Part shown: positions 8,164 through 16,331 of the stretch, piece after piece
Layout: each line of letters begins with the position of its first letter
Position numbering within the stretch: position 1 is the stretch's first letter
NCBI GenBank assembly: GCA_964572855.1
Contig: CAZNGF010000021.1
Location: 1 to 36,350 of the forward strand
Length of the DNA: 36,350 bases
Source of the DNA: CAZNGF01 sp964572855
GTDB taxonomy: Bacteria; Bipolaricaulota; Bipolaricaulia; RBG-16-55-9; JAJCYT01
Direction of reading: 5' to 3'
The notes under the pieces: generated by a model
Database searches by the model: none
Told to the model about the DNA's origin: nothing
The model's input: the letters and a program-made list of their open reading frames with translations, nothing else
Program-made: the position numbers and the translations under genes

Positions 8164-8657
8164 GGCGACATCTCCGGCAGCTTGCCGCCGTGCCGGTTCA
8201 GGTAGGCCACGATCCCGCCCGCGTCGAGAATCTCCCGCACGAAACGCGGGACGGGGTCGACCGGGACGCGCGTCTCGCGCGTGCGGTTGACCAGTTCTTG
8301 TGCTTCTAAATCCAACGCCAGCTCGTCGCCGTCCTCGACCCCTCGCGTGTCGGCGATCAGCGGCAGCAGCCCGACGTTGATGGCGTTGCGGTAGAAGATG
8401 CGCGCGAACGAGCGCGCCACCACGGCTTCCACGCCGCAGGCTTTGATGGCCAGCGCCGCGCTCTCGCGGCTCGACCCCGAGCCGAAGTGCTGGCCCGCGA
8501 CGACGAAGTCGCCCGCTTGCACGGACTCGGGGAACTCGGGACGCAGCTCGCAGAAGCAGATCGTGGCCAGCTCGGCCGGGTCGGTGGTCAGGTTAAAGCG
8601 ACCGGGTGTGATGACGTCGGTGTTCACGTGGTCGCCAAAGACCCATGCGCGGCTCAT
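8160..8657 (-). CDS. lysU: Homoaconitase small subunit
   Basis: 165 residues. ATG 8657 is preceded by GGGAGGT and overlaps the stop of the large subunit as ATGA, so the two are translationally coupled. The swivel-domain fold is recognisable from FGDHVNTDVITPG (residues 7-19), HFGSGSSRESAALAIKACG and the active-site block RSFARIFYRNAINVGL. With the large subunit it would convert homocitrate to homoisocitrate through homoaconitate. The small subunit carries the loop that sets specificity (here GRFNLTTD after the first motif). This loop differs from typical LeuD text, but I would not assign specificity from it alone; the operon context points to homoaconitase rather than isopropylmalate isomerase. 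Confidence 0.9.
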   Translation of the reverse strand: MSRAWVFGDHVNTDVITPGRFNLTTDPAELATICFCELRPEFPESVQAGDFVVAGQHFGSGSSRESAALAIKACGVEAVVARSFARIFYRNAINVGLLPLIADTRGVEDGDELALDLEAQELVNRTRETRVPVDPVPRFVREILDAGGIVAYLNRHGGKLPEMSP

Positions 8658-9904
8658 TGCACCTCCCTCGGATCGGCGATTGTGCCCGCCACCGCCGAGG
8701 CGGCGGCCACCGCCGGGCCGGCGACGTAGATTTCGGAATCGGGCGAGCCCATGCGACCCTGGAAGTTTCGGTTCATGGTCGACAGACAGCGCTCGCCGTC
8801 GGCCAACACCCCTTGGTGCCGACCGATGCACGGCCCGCAGCCGGGGTTGGTGATCACGGCACCCGCGTTCACGAGCGTCTCGGCTACGCCACTCCGGATC
8901 ATCTCCAGATAAACGGCCTTGGACGCGGGCGTGCAGATGAGCCGCGTGCCGGGACTCACGGTTTTCCCGTCCAGGATCTCGGCCGCCACGCGAAAGTCCT
9001 CGAAGCGGCCGTTGGTGCAGGTGCCGATGAAGACTTGATCGAGCTTGAGCCCGACAAGGTCCTCGACACCGACGATGCGCTCCAGTCCGTGCGGGACGGC
9101 CACTTGCGGGCTCACTTTCGATGCGTCGACCTCAAGCGTCCGTTCGTAGCTTGCGTCCAGGTCCGGATGCAACTCGTTCAGCGGCTCATCGGTCCTCCCT
9201 CGCAGGTAGTCGAGCGTCTTGGCGTCGGCGGCGATCAGGCCGGCCTTGCCGCCCATCTCGATGGCCAGGTTGGCAAGCGTCATGCGGTCCGACATCCCGA
9301 ACGCCTGGACCGTCGGCCCCTCGAACTCCAGCGCGCGGTAGAGCGCCCCGTCCGTGCCCAACTCGCGCGTAACGGCCAGGATCAGGTCCTTGGAACTGAC
9401 GTGCGCGGCAAGCGTCCCGTGAATCCGGACGCGGATCGTCTCCGGCACGCGGAACCACGTGTTCCCCGTAGCCCAGGCCACCGCGATGTCGGTCGAGCCC
9501 ATGCCGGTGGCAAACGCTCCGAAAGCGCCAGCCGTGCAGGTGTGGCTGTCCGCGCCCACGATGACGGCACCGGGCTTGACGTAGCCCAGCTCGGGCAGGA
9601 TTTGGTGCGAAATCCCCTCGCCGTAGTGCAGGCGCGTGATGCCCATCTTGTCGGCGAAGTCATAGATGCGTCGGTGCAGCCCGGCGCCGCCTGTGTGCGG
9701 CGCGGGCACGATGTGGTCGAAGGCGATCACGCTCTTGTCGGCGTGGAAGCCCGTGCCTTCCAACCGATCGTACGACTGGATGGCCAGTGGCGTCGTCGCG
9801 TCGTGCGAGAGGATCCAGTCCACCTCGCACAGGACGGTCTCGCCGGCCCGTACGTCCGTCCCGAGCTTGTCCGAGAAAATCCGTTCAGTCAGCGTCTTTG
9901 GCAT
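8654..9904 (-). CDS. lysT: Homoaconitase large subunit
   Basis: 416 residues, the short archaeal/Thermus-type aconitase-superfamily large subunit. The [4Fe-4S] ligands are visible: Cys296 in GTCTNGR, and Cys356 and Cys359 in NPGCGPCIGRHQG. GADSHTCTAGAFGAFATGMG (118-136) and NRNFQGRMG (378-386) are family signatures. It dehydrates and rehydrates homocitrate/homoaconitate in the AAA lysine pathway together with the small subunit encoded just downstream. ATG 9904 lies 20 bp inside the 3' end of the homocitrate synthase gene, and AAGGGCT provides a weak ribosome site. Isopropylmalate isomerase (LeuC) is the alternative by family; the neighbours favour homoaconitase. Confidence 0.9.
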   Translation of the reverse strand: MPKTLTERIFSDKLGTDVRAGETVLCEVDWILSHDATTPLAIQSYDRLEGTGFHADKSVIAFDHIVPAPHTGGAGLHRRIYDFADKMGITRLHYGEGISHQILPELGYVKPGAVIVGADSHTCTAGAFGAFATGMGSTDIAVAWATGNTWFRVPETIRVRIHGTLAAHVSSKDLILAVTRELGTDGALYRALEFEGPTVQAFGMSDRMTLANLAIEMGGKAGLIAADAKTLDYLRGRTDEPLNELHPDLDASYERTLEVDASKVSPQVAVPHGLERIVGVEDLVGLKLDQVFIGTCTNGRFEDFRVAAEILDGKTVSPGTRLICTPASKAVYLEMIRSGVAETLVNAGAVITNPGCGPCIGRHQGVLADGERCLSTMNRNFQGRMGSPDSEIYVAGPAVAAASAVAGTIADPREVQ

Positions 9905-11270
9905 AGCCCTTGAGAATGATTTGCGTCGCGGTGCGCTCCACGCCCTCGGAGACGCGCAGATCCTCGATCAGGTCGTTCAGGTCGCCGATCGAGGCAGCCG
10001 ACACGTGGGCCACCACGTCGAAATCGCCCGTGATCTCGTACACCTCCTCCACCTGCGGATAGCTCATCAGCCGGCGCGTGACGCGCGTGGTGTAGAGCGC
10101 GCTGCTGAGGCCCATGTGGACGATGGCCTCGATCTCAAGCGGCACGCGGGCGCGCAGATCCAGCTCGAGCACCTCGTCGGCCACCTCGAGCAGGTCGATG
10201 TCCGAGAAGCGTCGCTTGCCCGGCCGGTTCTTGACGATCGAGACGATCTGTTCCAGCGCCTCGTCGTCGACCGACACGTTCATGTCCCGCAGCCGAGCCC
10301 GTACGGCGTCGCGGCCAGTGTACTTGTCGATGGTGATCTCGCGGTGGCGCTGGACGAGTTCGGGCGGGAACGCCTCGTAGGTACGCGGGTCCTTGAGCAC
10401 GGCGCGCGAGTGCAGGCCCGCCTTGTGCGTGAAGGCGTAGGTGCCGACCACGGGCCGGTTCTCGCTGTTGAACACGCCCGAGGCGCGCTCGACCGTCCTG
10501 GAGAGTTTGGGCAGCAGCTCGAGCTTCCAGGGGTTTTCGACGCCGTAGAGCATCTTGAGCGCGACGGCGACCTCGGCCAGCGCCGCGATGCCCGAGCGCT
10601 CGCCCAGGCCGTTGACGGTGACGTCGCCCAGCCGCGCGCCGGCGGCCAGCCCGGCCAGCGTGTTGGCCCCGGCCATGCCGTAGTCGTTGTGACAGTGGAC
10701 GTGGATCGGGATCGAGACGACCTCGCGCAGCGCCGTGACGATTTGGGCCAGCTGCTCGGGGCGCGCGGTGCCGACCGTGTCGGGGATGCTGAAGCGGTCC
10801 GCGCCGGCCTCCTCGGCGACGCCGGCCACCTCAAGCAGATAGGTGAGGTCTGTGCGCGTGGCGTCCTCCGCGGTGAACCGGACGTTCAAATCCTGGGCCT
10901 TGGCGTGGGCCACGGCATCCCGCACGCGATCGAGCGCCTCCTCGGGCGAGATGCCGAACTTGTGCTCCAGGCTCAGCGGCGAGGTGCCCAGAAACATCCC
11001 GACCCAGGGGACGCCCACGCGCTTGGCATCGTCGATGTCGGCGGGCAGGGCGCGGGCATGGACCAGTTTCTGCGCCTGCAACTCGAGCCGGCTCAGGCGC
11101 TCGACGGCCTGGCGCACGTCGGGCGAGACGGCCGGGTGGCCCAGCTCGATGAACTCGACGCCGAAGGCGTCCAGCAGTTGGGCGATCTCGACCTTGTGCT
11201 CGATGGTGAACGAGACGTTGGCGGTCTGCTCGCCCTCGCGCAGCGTGCTGTCGAGCAGCTCAACCCGCAT
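9885..11270 (-). CDS. lysS: Homocitrate synthase with a fused C-terminal RAM (Lrp/AsnC ligand-binding) domain
   Basis: 461 residues. It catalyses the committed step, condensation of acetyl-CoA with 2-oxoglutarate. The TIM-barrel catalytic part has STLREGEQT (8-16; Arg11 and Glu12 at the active site) and the metal-binding HVHCHNDYGMAGANT (190-204). The family signature NGLGERSG follows (220-227), then GTYAFTHKAGLHSRAV (276-291), typical of homocitrate rather than isopropylmalate synthases. Residues about 378-454 are an AsnC/Lrp-type RAM fold, with phrases such as MSYPQVEEVYEITGDFDVV and SEGVERTATQIILK. This replaces the LeuA-type regulatory domain and would be the place for lysine or another effector to bind. 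ATG 11270 overlaps lysK by 11 bp, with GGAGG upstream. Confidence 0.92.
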   Translation of the reverse strand: MRVELLDSTLREGEQTANVSFTIEHKVEIAQLLDAFGVEFIELGHPAVSPDVRQAVERLSRLELQAQKLVHARALPADIDDAKRVGVPWVGMFLGTSPLSLEHKFGISPEEALDRVRDAVAHAKAQDLNVRFTAEDATRTDLTYLLEVAGVAEEAGADRFSIPDTVGTARPEQLAQIVTALREVVSIPIHVHCHNDYGMAGANTLAGLAAGARLGDVTVNGLGERSGIAALAEVAVALKMLYGVENPWKLELLPKLSRTVERASGVFNSENRPVVGTYAFTHKAGLHSRAVLKDPRTYEAFPPELVQRHREITIDKYTGRDAVRARLRDMNVSVDDEALEQIVSIVKNRPGKRRFSDIDLLEVADEVLELDLRARVPLEIEAIVHMGLSSALYTTRVTRRLMSYPQVEEVYEITGDFDVVAHVSAASIGDLNDLIEDLRVSEGVERTATQIILKGYAKDAD

Positions 11271-12288
11271 AAAACGCCTCCAATGCCGTCAAGGCGCCTC
11301 GCAAGACGGCGATAGCCTGCTCGTACTCTTCCAACTCCAGGTGTTCGTCGGGTGTGTGATCCAGCGACGAATCGCCGGGCCCGTAGGCCAGGATAGGGCA
11401 GCCCCAGGCGTTCAGCAAATTCATGTCCGAGGTCCCGGTCTTGCGCTTGAAGCGTGGTGCCCCACCCTGAGAGCGGATGCCACCCAGGAAGGCACGCACC
11501 AGCGGGTTGTGCTTCTCGGACAGTACGGCCGGGGTGAGGTCGGTCCAGCACAGGGACGCCCCACCTTGGAGGGATTCGGCCTGTTGCTTGAACGCCTCGG
11601 CGTCGAACCCCGGCGGGGTACGGACGTTCAAGTCGAGCGTCGCACGGCCCACGTTGCCCTCGGCCTCGGTCTGGATCGCGCGCAGGTTGAGCGAGAGCGC
11701 CTCAAAGCCCGCGCCGCGCTCCGGGTAGGCCTGACAGAGCGCGTTGTAGAAGGCCACGGCGTCCTCGACCGGCGTGGTCTCGGCCGCGCCCAGGTGGGTT
11801 CGCGGCTTTTCGAGCGCGTACCGCAGCGAGATCGAGCCCTTGTAACCGAGCGTCACGGCCGACCAACCGCTGGGCTCGCCGATGACGACGCAGTCCGGCG
11901 CCTGGTGGTTTTGTAAGAGATGGCGCGCGCCGCGGGAGCAGGCTTCCTCCTCCACGCACCCGATCACCTCGACCTTGAGCACGTCGGAATGTGCAAACCC
12001 AGCGGCCGCTTCGATAAACGTGGCCAAACTGCCCTTGGCGTCCACGCTGCCGCGGCCGTAGAGCTTGCCGCCTTCGACTCGGACCGGAATGTGCCCGGGG
12101 ACCGTGTCCATGTGGCCGACCAGCGCAACCCGGCGGGAGCCACGTCCGATCTCGCCCGCGACGTTGCCAGCAACGTCCAGGCCCGTCCCGAAACCGCGCT
12201 CCTCCATCTCGGCGCGCAACACGTCCGCGACCTCGGCTTCGTGTCCCGAGGGGCTGTCGACTTCGACCAATCGTTGTACCAGCGTCAT
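11260..12288 (-). CDS. lysK: [LysW]-lysine hydrolase, M20 deacetylase of the LysW-dependent pathway
   Basis: 342 residues. ATG 12288 is chosen because AGAAGGA lies 5 nt upstream; another ATG at 12306 has no such site. The M20 metal ligands can be placed: His59 and Asp61 in GHMDTVPGH, Asp83 in GRGSVDAKG, Glu114/115 in CVEEEACSRG, Glu138 in IGEPSGW and His311 in SLDHTPDEH. In Thermus this enzyme releases lysine from the LysW carrier protein, and relatives can act in the parallel ornithine/arginine route. It is the first gene of the overlapping block lysK, lysS, lysT, lysU, hicdh. The other carrier-pathway genes (lysW, X, Z, Y, J) are absent from the window. Confidence 0.9.
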   Translation of the reverse strand: MTLVQRLVEVDSPSGHEAEVADVLRAEMEERGFGTGLDVAGNVAGEIGRGSRRVALVGHMDTVPGHIPVRVEGGKLYGRGSVDAKGSLATFIEAAAGFAHSDVLKVEVIGCVEEEACSRGARHLLQNHQAPDCVVIGEPSGWSAVTLGYKGSISLRYALEKPRTHLGAAETTPVEDAVAFYNALCQAYPERGAGFEALSLNLRAIQTEAEGNVGRATLDLNVRTPPGFDAEAFKQQAESLQGGASLCWTDLTPAVLSEKHNPLVRAFLGGIRSQGGAPRFKRKTGTSDMNLLNAWGCPILAYGPGDSSLDHTPDEHLELEEYEQAIAVLRGALTALEAFYAG

Positions 12289-12353
12289 GTATCCTTCTTT
12301 TCGCATTTTCGAGTACCCTAGAGGAAAAGACGTCCGAGGGGCGCGCTCTTGGG

Positions 12354-12446
12354 TCAGGCGCGTTGGGTGCGTCGCATGCGGATGAGGCGTTTGCACCGGA
12401 GGCCGGGCGCGGGGGTTGTTGATTCGGTTTGGGCGACAACGTTCAT
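12354..12446 (-). CDS. Possible 30-residue Arg-rich leader peptide upstream of lysK
   Basis: ATG 12446 is preceded by AGGAGGT at ideal spacing, the best ribosome site in the neighbourhood. The 30-codon frame ends at TGA 12354-12356, 65 bp before lysK. The C-terminal half is basic: CKRLIRMRRTQRA has five Arg and one Lys in 13 residues, with a sixth Arg just before. The position (after the permease gene and a candidate promoter, before a biosynthetic operon) is where an attenuator peptide would sit. I could not find a clear terminator/antiterminator pair downstream of it. It could equally be a small unrelated protein or a chance frame. Confidence 0.4.
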   Translation of the reverse strand: MNVVAQTESTTPAPGLRCKRLIRMRRTQRA

Positions 12447-12475
12447 GTGAACCTCCTGTGCGAATGGGTCGTCAA

Positions 12476-12504
12476 GGGATACAGGATGGCACTGCCGATT
12501 GCAA
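12476..12504 (-). promoter_or_regulatory. Candidate promoter for the lysine operon
   Basis: On the minus strand TTGCAA (12504-12499), 17 nt, then TATCCC (12481-12476), about 30 nt before the leader ORF. Both boxes are imperfect. Confidence 0.35.
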
Positions 12505-12505
12505 A

Positions 12506-13414
12506 CTAGGTCGATTTGCGCGGGTCGAACTCGTCCCGCAGCCAGTCGCCGATCAAGTTCACGGCGACCGTGAGGATGACCAGCGCCAGGCCGGGAAACA
12601 CCATCATCCACCAGTGGCCGGCCAATAGCTGGTCCTTGCCGCGCGAGATCATCATGCCGAGCGAGGGCTGGGAGACCGGGACGCCGATGCCCAGAAAGCT
12701 GAGCGTGGCCTCGAGCACGATCACGACCGCGAAGTCCACGGCGCCGACCACCAGCAGTGGCTGAACCACGTTGGGCAGCACGTGCCGGACGACGATGCGG
12801 AGCCTACGCGCGCCGATCGCCTGCACGGCCGTGATGTATTCCTCGGTCTTGACCGAGAGCGTACTCCCCCGAGAGGTGCGGGCGTAGCGCACCCAGTTCG
12901 TCACCGAGATGGCCACGATCACGGCAAAGATGCCGCGCGCCTTAAACAGGCCCATGATCAGGATGGCCATCAGGGTGGTCGAAAACGAAAACAGCACGTC
13001 GGCCAGCCGCATGAGCGCCGAATCGGGCCAGCCGCCGCGGTACCCCGCCCACAAGCCCACCGTGATCCCCACGCCCCCGGAGAGCAGCACGGTCCCGATC
13101 CCGACCAAAAACGAGATGCGCAGGCCGAACAGGATCGTGCTCAGGATGTCGCGACCCTGCTGGTCCGTGCCCAGCAGGTAGGGCCAGCGCCCGCCCTCGT
13201 CCCAGAGCGGCGGGGTGCGCGCGTCCCGCAAGTTGACCGTGGCCAGGTCGTAGGGGTTTTGCGGGGCGACCCACGGCGCCAGTAGCGCGCCGGCGACGGC
13301 CGTGATCAGGACGAATGCGCTGAGCGCCGCCAGCGGGCTGGTCCAGAACTTGAGAAAGCGAGAGCGCCGTTTTGGCAGGCTGGCCGTGGCGTCCTGCGCG
13401 CGCGCTTCAGTCAT
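12506..13414 (-). CDS. ABC transporter permease, DppC/OppC type
   Basis: 302 residues. The N-terminal cytoplasmic stretch and first helix (near residues 27-47) carry the OppC_N pattern. Then come LLGTDQQGRDILS, the usual DppC signature after the periplasmic loop, and five further hydrophobic segments. The ATPase-contact (EAA) loop is EYITAVQAIGARRLRIVVRH with a following LPN. It pairs with the DppB-type permease immediately upstream (8-bp overlap) to form the membrane channel of a peptide, nickel or related importer. No substrate-binding protein or ATPase gene is adjacent, so the substrate cannot be assigned. Confidence 0.93.
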   Translation of the reverse strand: MTEARAQDATASLPKRRSRFLKFWTSPLAALSAFVLITAVAGALLAPWVAPQNPYDLATVNLRDARTPPLWDEGGRWPYLLGTDQQGRDILSTILFGLRISFLVGIGTVLLSGGVGITVGLWAGYRGGWPDSALMRLADVLFSFSTTLMAILIMGLFKARGIFAVIVAISVTNWVRYARTSRGSTLSVKTEEYITAVQAIGARRLRIVVRHVLPNVVQPLLVVGAVDFAVVIVLEATLSFLGIGVPVSQPSLGMMISRGKDQLLAGHWWMMVFPGLALVILTVAVNLIGDWLRDEFDPRKST

Positions 13415-14414
13415 AGCGGATGCGCGGGTTGAGCACGAGGTAGACCAAGTCGACCAACAGGTTGAGCGTGAGGATGGTCACCGAGGCCAGCATGATGTAG
13501 GCCACCACGATGGGCTGGTCCGCGTTGAACACCGAGTCCAACAGCAGGTTGCCCAGCCCCGACCACTGGAACACGGATTCGGTCACGATCGAGAACGCGA
13601 TCAGCTCGCCATAGCTCATCCCCAGGATCGTGACCACGGGGATGAGCACGTTGCGCAGCGCGTGCTTGCTCACGACCACCGACGGGCGCAGCCCCTTGGA
13701 CCAGGCCGTGCGCACGTAGTCCGTGCCCAGCACCTCGAACATCCCGCTGCGCGTGAGCCGGGCCATCACGCCCACCTGGAACAATCCCAGCGTGATCGTG
13801 GGCAGAATGAGGTGGCGCAGCCCGTCGAGGGTGAGGAGGTTCGTGCGCCAAAAGCCAGCGATTTCGACCGTCTCGCCCCGCCCGAAGGAGGGGAGATGGG
13901 GCCAAAGGTTCCACGGAAACGCCTGGGGGAGCCCGGCGGGGATGACCGCGAACAGCAGGATCAGCAGCAGCCCCACCACGAACGTCGGCGTGGAAATCCC
14001 GAACAGCGACACGACCATCGTACCCTTGGCCCACAGCGACTTGGGCCGCAGGGCCGACCACATGCCAAGCAGGATCCCCAGCGACGTGCTGATCACGAGC
14101 GCCAGCGTGGCCAACTCCAGCGTGGCCGGCACGCGCGCCAGCAGCAGTTGCAACACGGGCAGCCTTTGTCTGTAGGAATTGCCGAAATCGCCCTGCAATG
14201 CGCGCCTCAGCCAGTGGGCATACTGGACGTAGAAAGGTTGATCGAGCCCGAGCTCGCGCCGGATCTCCCCCACGCGCTCCTCGGTCAACTCCTGGGGGTT
14301 GTAGTTGGCCCGAATCGGGTCCCCGATGTACTGGAAGATGAAGAAGCTGATGAACGAAACCACCAGCAAGACGAACGCGCTCTGCAGCAGCCGCCGGGTG
14401 AGGTAACTGGTCAT
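13407..14414 (-). CDS. ABC transporter permease, DppB/OppB type
   Basis: 335 residues from ATG 14414 (GAGGTG about 9 nt upstream); the longer open frame begins with an unlikely basic stretch. Typical DppB layout: MTSYLTRRLLQSAFVLLVVS at the N-terminus, then LGLDQPFYVQYAHWL and GDFGNSYRQRLPV, five more membrane segments, and the EAA loop DYVRTAWSKGL ahead of RNVLIPVVT. It ends with the dense helix DLVYLVLNPRIRY. It forms the heterodimeric channel with the DppC-type protein. The gene begins 93 bp after the membrane-anchored protein gene on the same strand, so co-transcription with the RnfC-like pair is possible but not shown. Confidence 0.93.
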   Translation of the reverse strand: MTSYLTRRLLQSAFVLLVVSFISFFIFQYIGDPIRANYNPQELTEERVGEIRRELGLDQPFYVQYAHWLRRALQGDFGNSYRQRLPVLQLLLARVPATLELATLALVISTSLGILLGMWSALRPKSLWAKGTMVVSLFGISTPTFVVGLLLILLFAVIPAGLPQAFPWNLWPHLPSFGRGETVEIAGFWRTNLLTLDGLRHLILPTITLGLFQVGVMARLTRSGMFEVLGTDYVRTAWSKGLRPSVVVSKHALRNVLIPVVTILGMSYGELIAFSIVTESVFQWSGLGNLLLDSVFNADQPIVVAYIMLASVTILTLNLLVDLVYLVLNPRIRYD

Positions 14415-14507
14415 AATGCTCGGCACCTCGGCTGACAAACGGCTTCGACGGGACCGAAAGGCCAGTGTAGGGCGCGCCCGGCCCGGCGACAAATACGGTC
14501 CGCCGCG

Positions 14508-15080
14508 CTATTCCGGACGGAGCTGCTTGCGATCCGGCGCGGCCAGGAACGCCCCCGAGAGGGCGCGCACGTAGAAAACGGCCGCGCCCTCCTGTCTGAA
14601 GAACAGGTCGCCCGACCCTTCCGGGGCGCCCTGACTCTCGGCTTGGCCCGAGTCGAGGTCGTAGCGCTCGCTCAGGGCCACGCAGGCATTGTCGAGCCGG
14701 CGGATCACCGCGCCGTCGGGGTCGTAAACCGTGCCCCGGTAAATCCAGAACTTGCGGTTTTGCGGATCGATGAGGCAGAAATTGAAGTTGGCCGCCAGTT
14801 TGGCGTAGTTGCCCTCGTCCGTGCGCACGAACAGGACCGCTCCCTGGATCTGGGAGGTGTACCGCTCCAGTTGGTCGAGTTCGTCCGAGCGAAGCTGCGT
14901 CCTGTTGTACTCGGCTTGCTCGAGCCGATAGAAGGGGATTCCCTCGAACGTCGGCTGCGGCCCGAGCGTGCTCTGGCGCCAATAGGCCAAACCGATCGCC
15001 AGGGCGATGAGCCCGAGCATGATCAGCACGAGCCGCCCGTAGGTCAGTCTCTTCTTCTGCGGCACATCCTGCAGGTTCAC
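14508..15080 (-). CDS. Membrane-anchored protein of unknown function, coupled to the RnfC-like gene
   Basis: 190 residues starting with GTG 15080, which overlaps the stop of the upstream RnfC-like gene as GTGA. The short basic N-terminus (QKKRLTYGR) is followed by one hydrophobic helix (about residues 17-35). The rest is a soluble domain that would face the periplasm, with two Cys (in NFNFCLID and DNACVAL) that could form a disulfide. No known domain is recognised. The tight overlap suggests that it works with the RnfC-like protein, perhaps as its membrane anchor or partner, but this is inference. A later start would lose the anchor. Confidence 0.75.
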   Translation of the reverse strand: MNLQDVPQKKRLTYGRLVLIMLGLIALAIGLAYWRQSTLGPQPTFEGIPFYRLEQAEYNRTQLRSDELDQLERYTSQIQGAVLFVRTDEGNYAKLAANFNFCLIDPQNRKFWIYRGTVYDPDGAVIRRLDNACVALSERYDLDSGQAESQGAPEGSGDLFFRQEGAAVFYVRALSGAFLAAPDRKQLRPE

Positions 15081-16213
15081 GTCCTTTCGATCACCACGTG
15101 GTCCTCGGTCACCTCGGTGACGGCCCCGTCGATGCTGGCATGGTGTGTGACGCTGAGCGTGCCGAAGTCGGTGGGGTCCTCGCCGGCGGGCTTGGCGATC
15201 ACGTCCCCCCGCTTGACCTCGTCGCCCTGCTTCACCGTGGGCACGCTGGGCTTACCTATGGGTCCCTGCTTCATCGCGATGCGCACGCGTTTGACTTCGT
15301 CCTTGAGATCGACGATGTCGTCGGGGGTCGGATGCCAGTCCAGGTAGCGCTCGATGCCGAGCTTCTCCATGATGACAGGCAGCGTGTCCTCCCAGGCGGG
15401 CGGCTCCTTACCCTTTTCGTGCTTGAACGCCTGCTGGTCGGCCGAGTAGAGCGAGCGGTCCACCACGAGTAGCCCGTTGGTCTTTTTGGTGATGCCCTGG
15501 TCCAGCAACTTGCGCTCGGCCGTCTCGAGCCCCTCGTCGGTGATGCGCTTGGACTCACCGCAGATGAGGTCGCCCATCATGGGGCCCCCGTCGATGACGG
15601 TGAGGTTGTGCGAGTTCGAGGTGTCGACGCCCACATTTCCCAACAAATCCACCACGTAGGTTCCGATCGGCGCGCGAAAGACCGTTTGCCGAGCTACCTC
15701 GCCATAGACGTTGAAGTACTTGTCCAGCACGGGCTCGTCCTCGAACAGCGCCATGTACATGTTGTAGAGCGTCTCGACGTTATTGACCGTGTAGCCCACC
15801 TGGGGCGGGATCTTGTCGGCCGGCACCTCGGTGCCCGTGACGGCCTTGGTGAGCCAGCGCTCCTCGCCCATGCCGTAGGTGCTCGGCGAGTAGCGCACCT
15901 CGAAGCCGTATTCCTCGGCCAGTTGGTCGAGCTTGTCTTTGTCCTTGTCCTTGGCCCCGATGATGATGCTTTCGTAGCCGAAAACCTGCTTGAGCGCGTC
16001 GAAGATCTTGACGAACTTGTCGGCCTGCGAGGCCAGCAACAGCTTGTCGGCCTCGTAACCGGGCTCGCCTTCCTCGCAGTTGACGATCAGGGTCTTGCAG
16101 GGGTTGTTGTACTTAAAGTACGTCGGAAAGCCGGCACCGCCGGCACCCATGAGTCCCTTCTCTCGTAACTTCTGGACCACGTCCTCCGGCTTCATGGAAG
16201 TGACATCGCTCAT
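15077..16213 (-). CDS. RnfC/PduS-like flavoprotein (NADH dehydrogenase 51-kDa-like domain plus SLBB and barrel-sandwich parts)
   Basis: 378 residues. The FMN/NADH-binding core is recognisable from GLMGAGGAGFPT (20-31), IVNCEEGEPG (43-52) and YGMGEERWLTKAVTGTEVP, which corresponds to the YPQGGEK...LTGREVP block of RnfC. An SLBB-like stretch (GVDTSNSHNLTVIDGGPMMG) follows, and the C-terminus is a biotinyl-like sandwich (KQGDEVKRGDVIAKPAGE). The 4Fe-4S cysteines of RnfC and PduS are missing. No other rnf, nqr, nuo or pdu genes are nearby. It probably moves electrons between NAD(H) and a flavin or corrinoid partner; the partner is unknown. The start has AGGAGCG upstream and a good promoter. Confidence 0.8.
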   Translation of the reverse strand: MSDVTSMKPEDVVQKLREKGLMGAGGAGFPTYFKYNNPCKTLIVNCEEGEPGYEADKLLLASQADKFVKIFDALKQVFGYESIIIGAKDKDKDKLDQLAEEYGFEVRYSPSTYGMGEERWLTKAVTGTEVPADKIPPQVGYTVNNVETLYNMYMALFEDEPVLDKYFNVYGEVARQTVFRAPIGTYVVDLLGNVGVDTSNSHNLTVIDGGPMMGDLICGESKRITDEGLETAERKLLDQGITKKTNGLLVVDRSLYSADQQAFKHEKGKEPPAWEDTLPVIMEKLGIERYLDWHPTPDDIVDLKDEVKRVRIAMKQGPIGKPSVPTVKQGDEVKRGDVIAKPAGEDPTDFGTLSVTHHASIDGAVTEVTEDHVVIERT

Positions 16214-16293
16214 GGCTCGCTCCTGTTGGCTGGCTCGGGTCCGATGCGCGTCATCGGGGTGAATTGCCAGTTTCTCTGTAGGAATTTGCCTTA

Positions 16294-16322
16294 AGGGTAA
16301 GCCGGGCCCCCGATCTTGTCAA
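16294..16322 (-). promoter_or_regulatory. Promoter for the RnfC-like gene
   Basis: Minus-strand TTGACA (16322-16317), a 17-nt spacer and TACCCT (16299-16294). Expected initiation is near 16287, leaving a leader of about 75 nt before ATG 16213. Confidence 0.7.
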
Positions 16323-16331
16323 GACGCTGGT

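Noticed and set aside
8160..9904. Leucine-pathway isopropylmalate isomerase (leuCD) as the identity of the two aconitase-family genes
   Set aside because: Family alone allows it, but position between homocitrate synthase and homoisocitrate dehydrogenase, with no leuA or leuB, favours homoaconitase.
9666..11315. 549-codon plus-strand open frame opposite lysS and lysT
   Set aside because: Antisense shadow; the minus strand carries unmistakable enzyme motifs.
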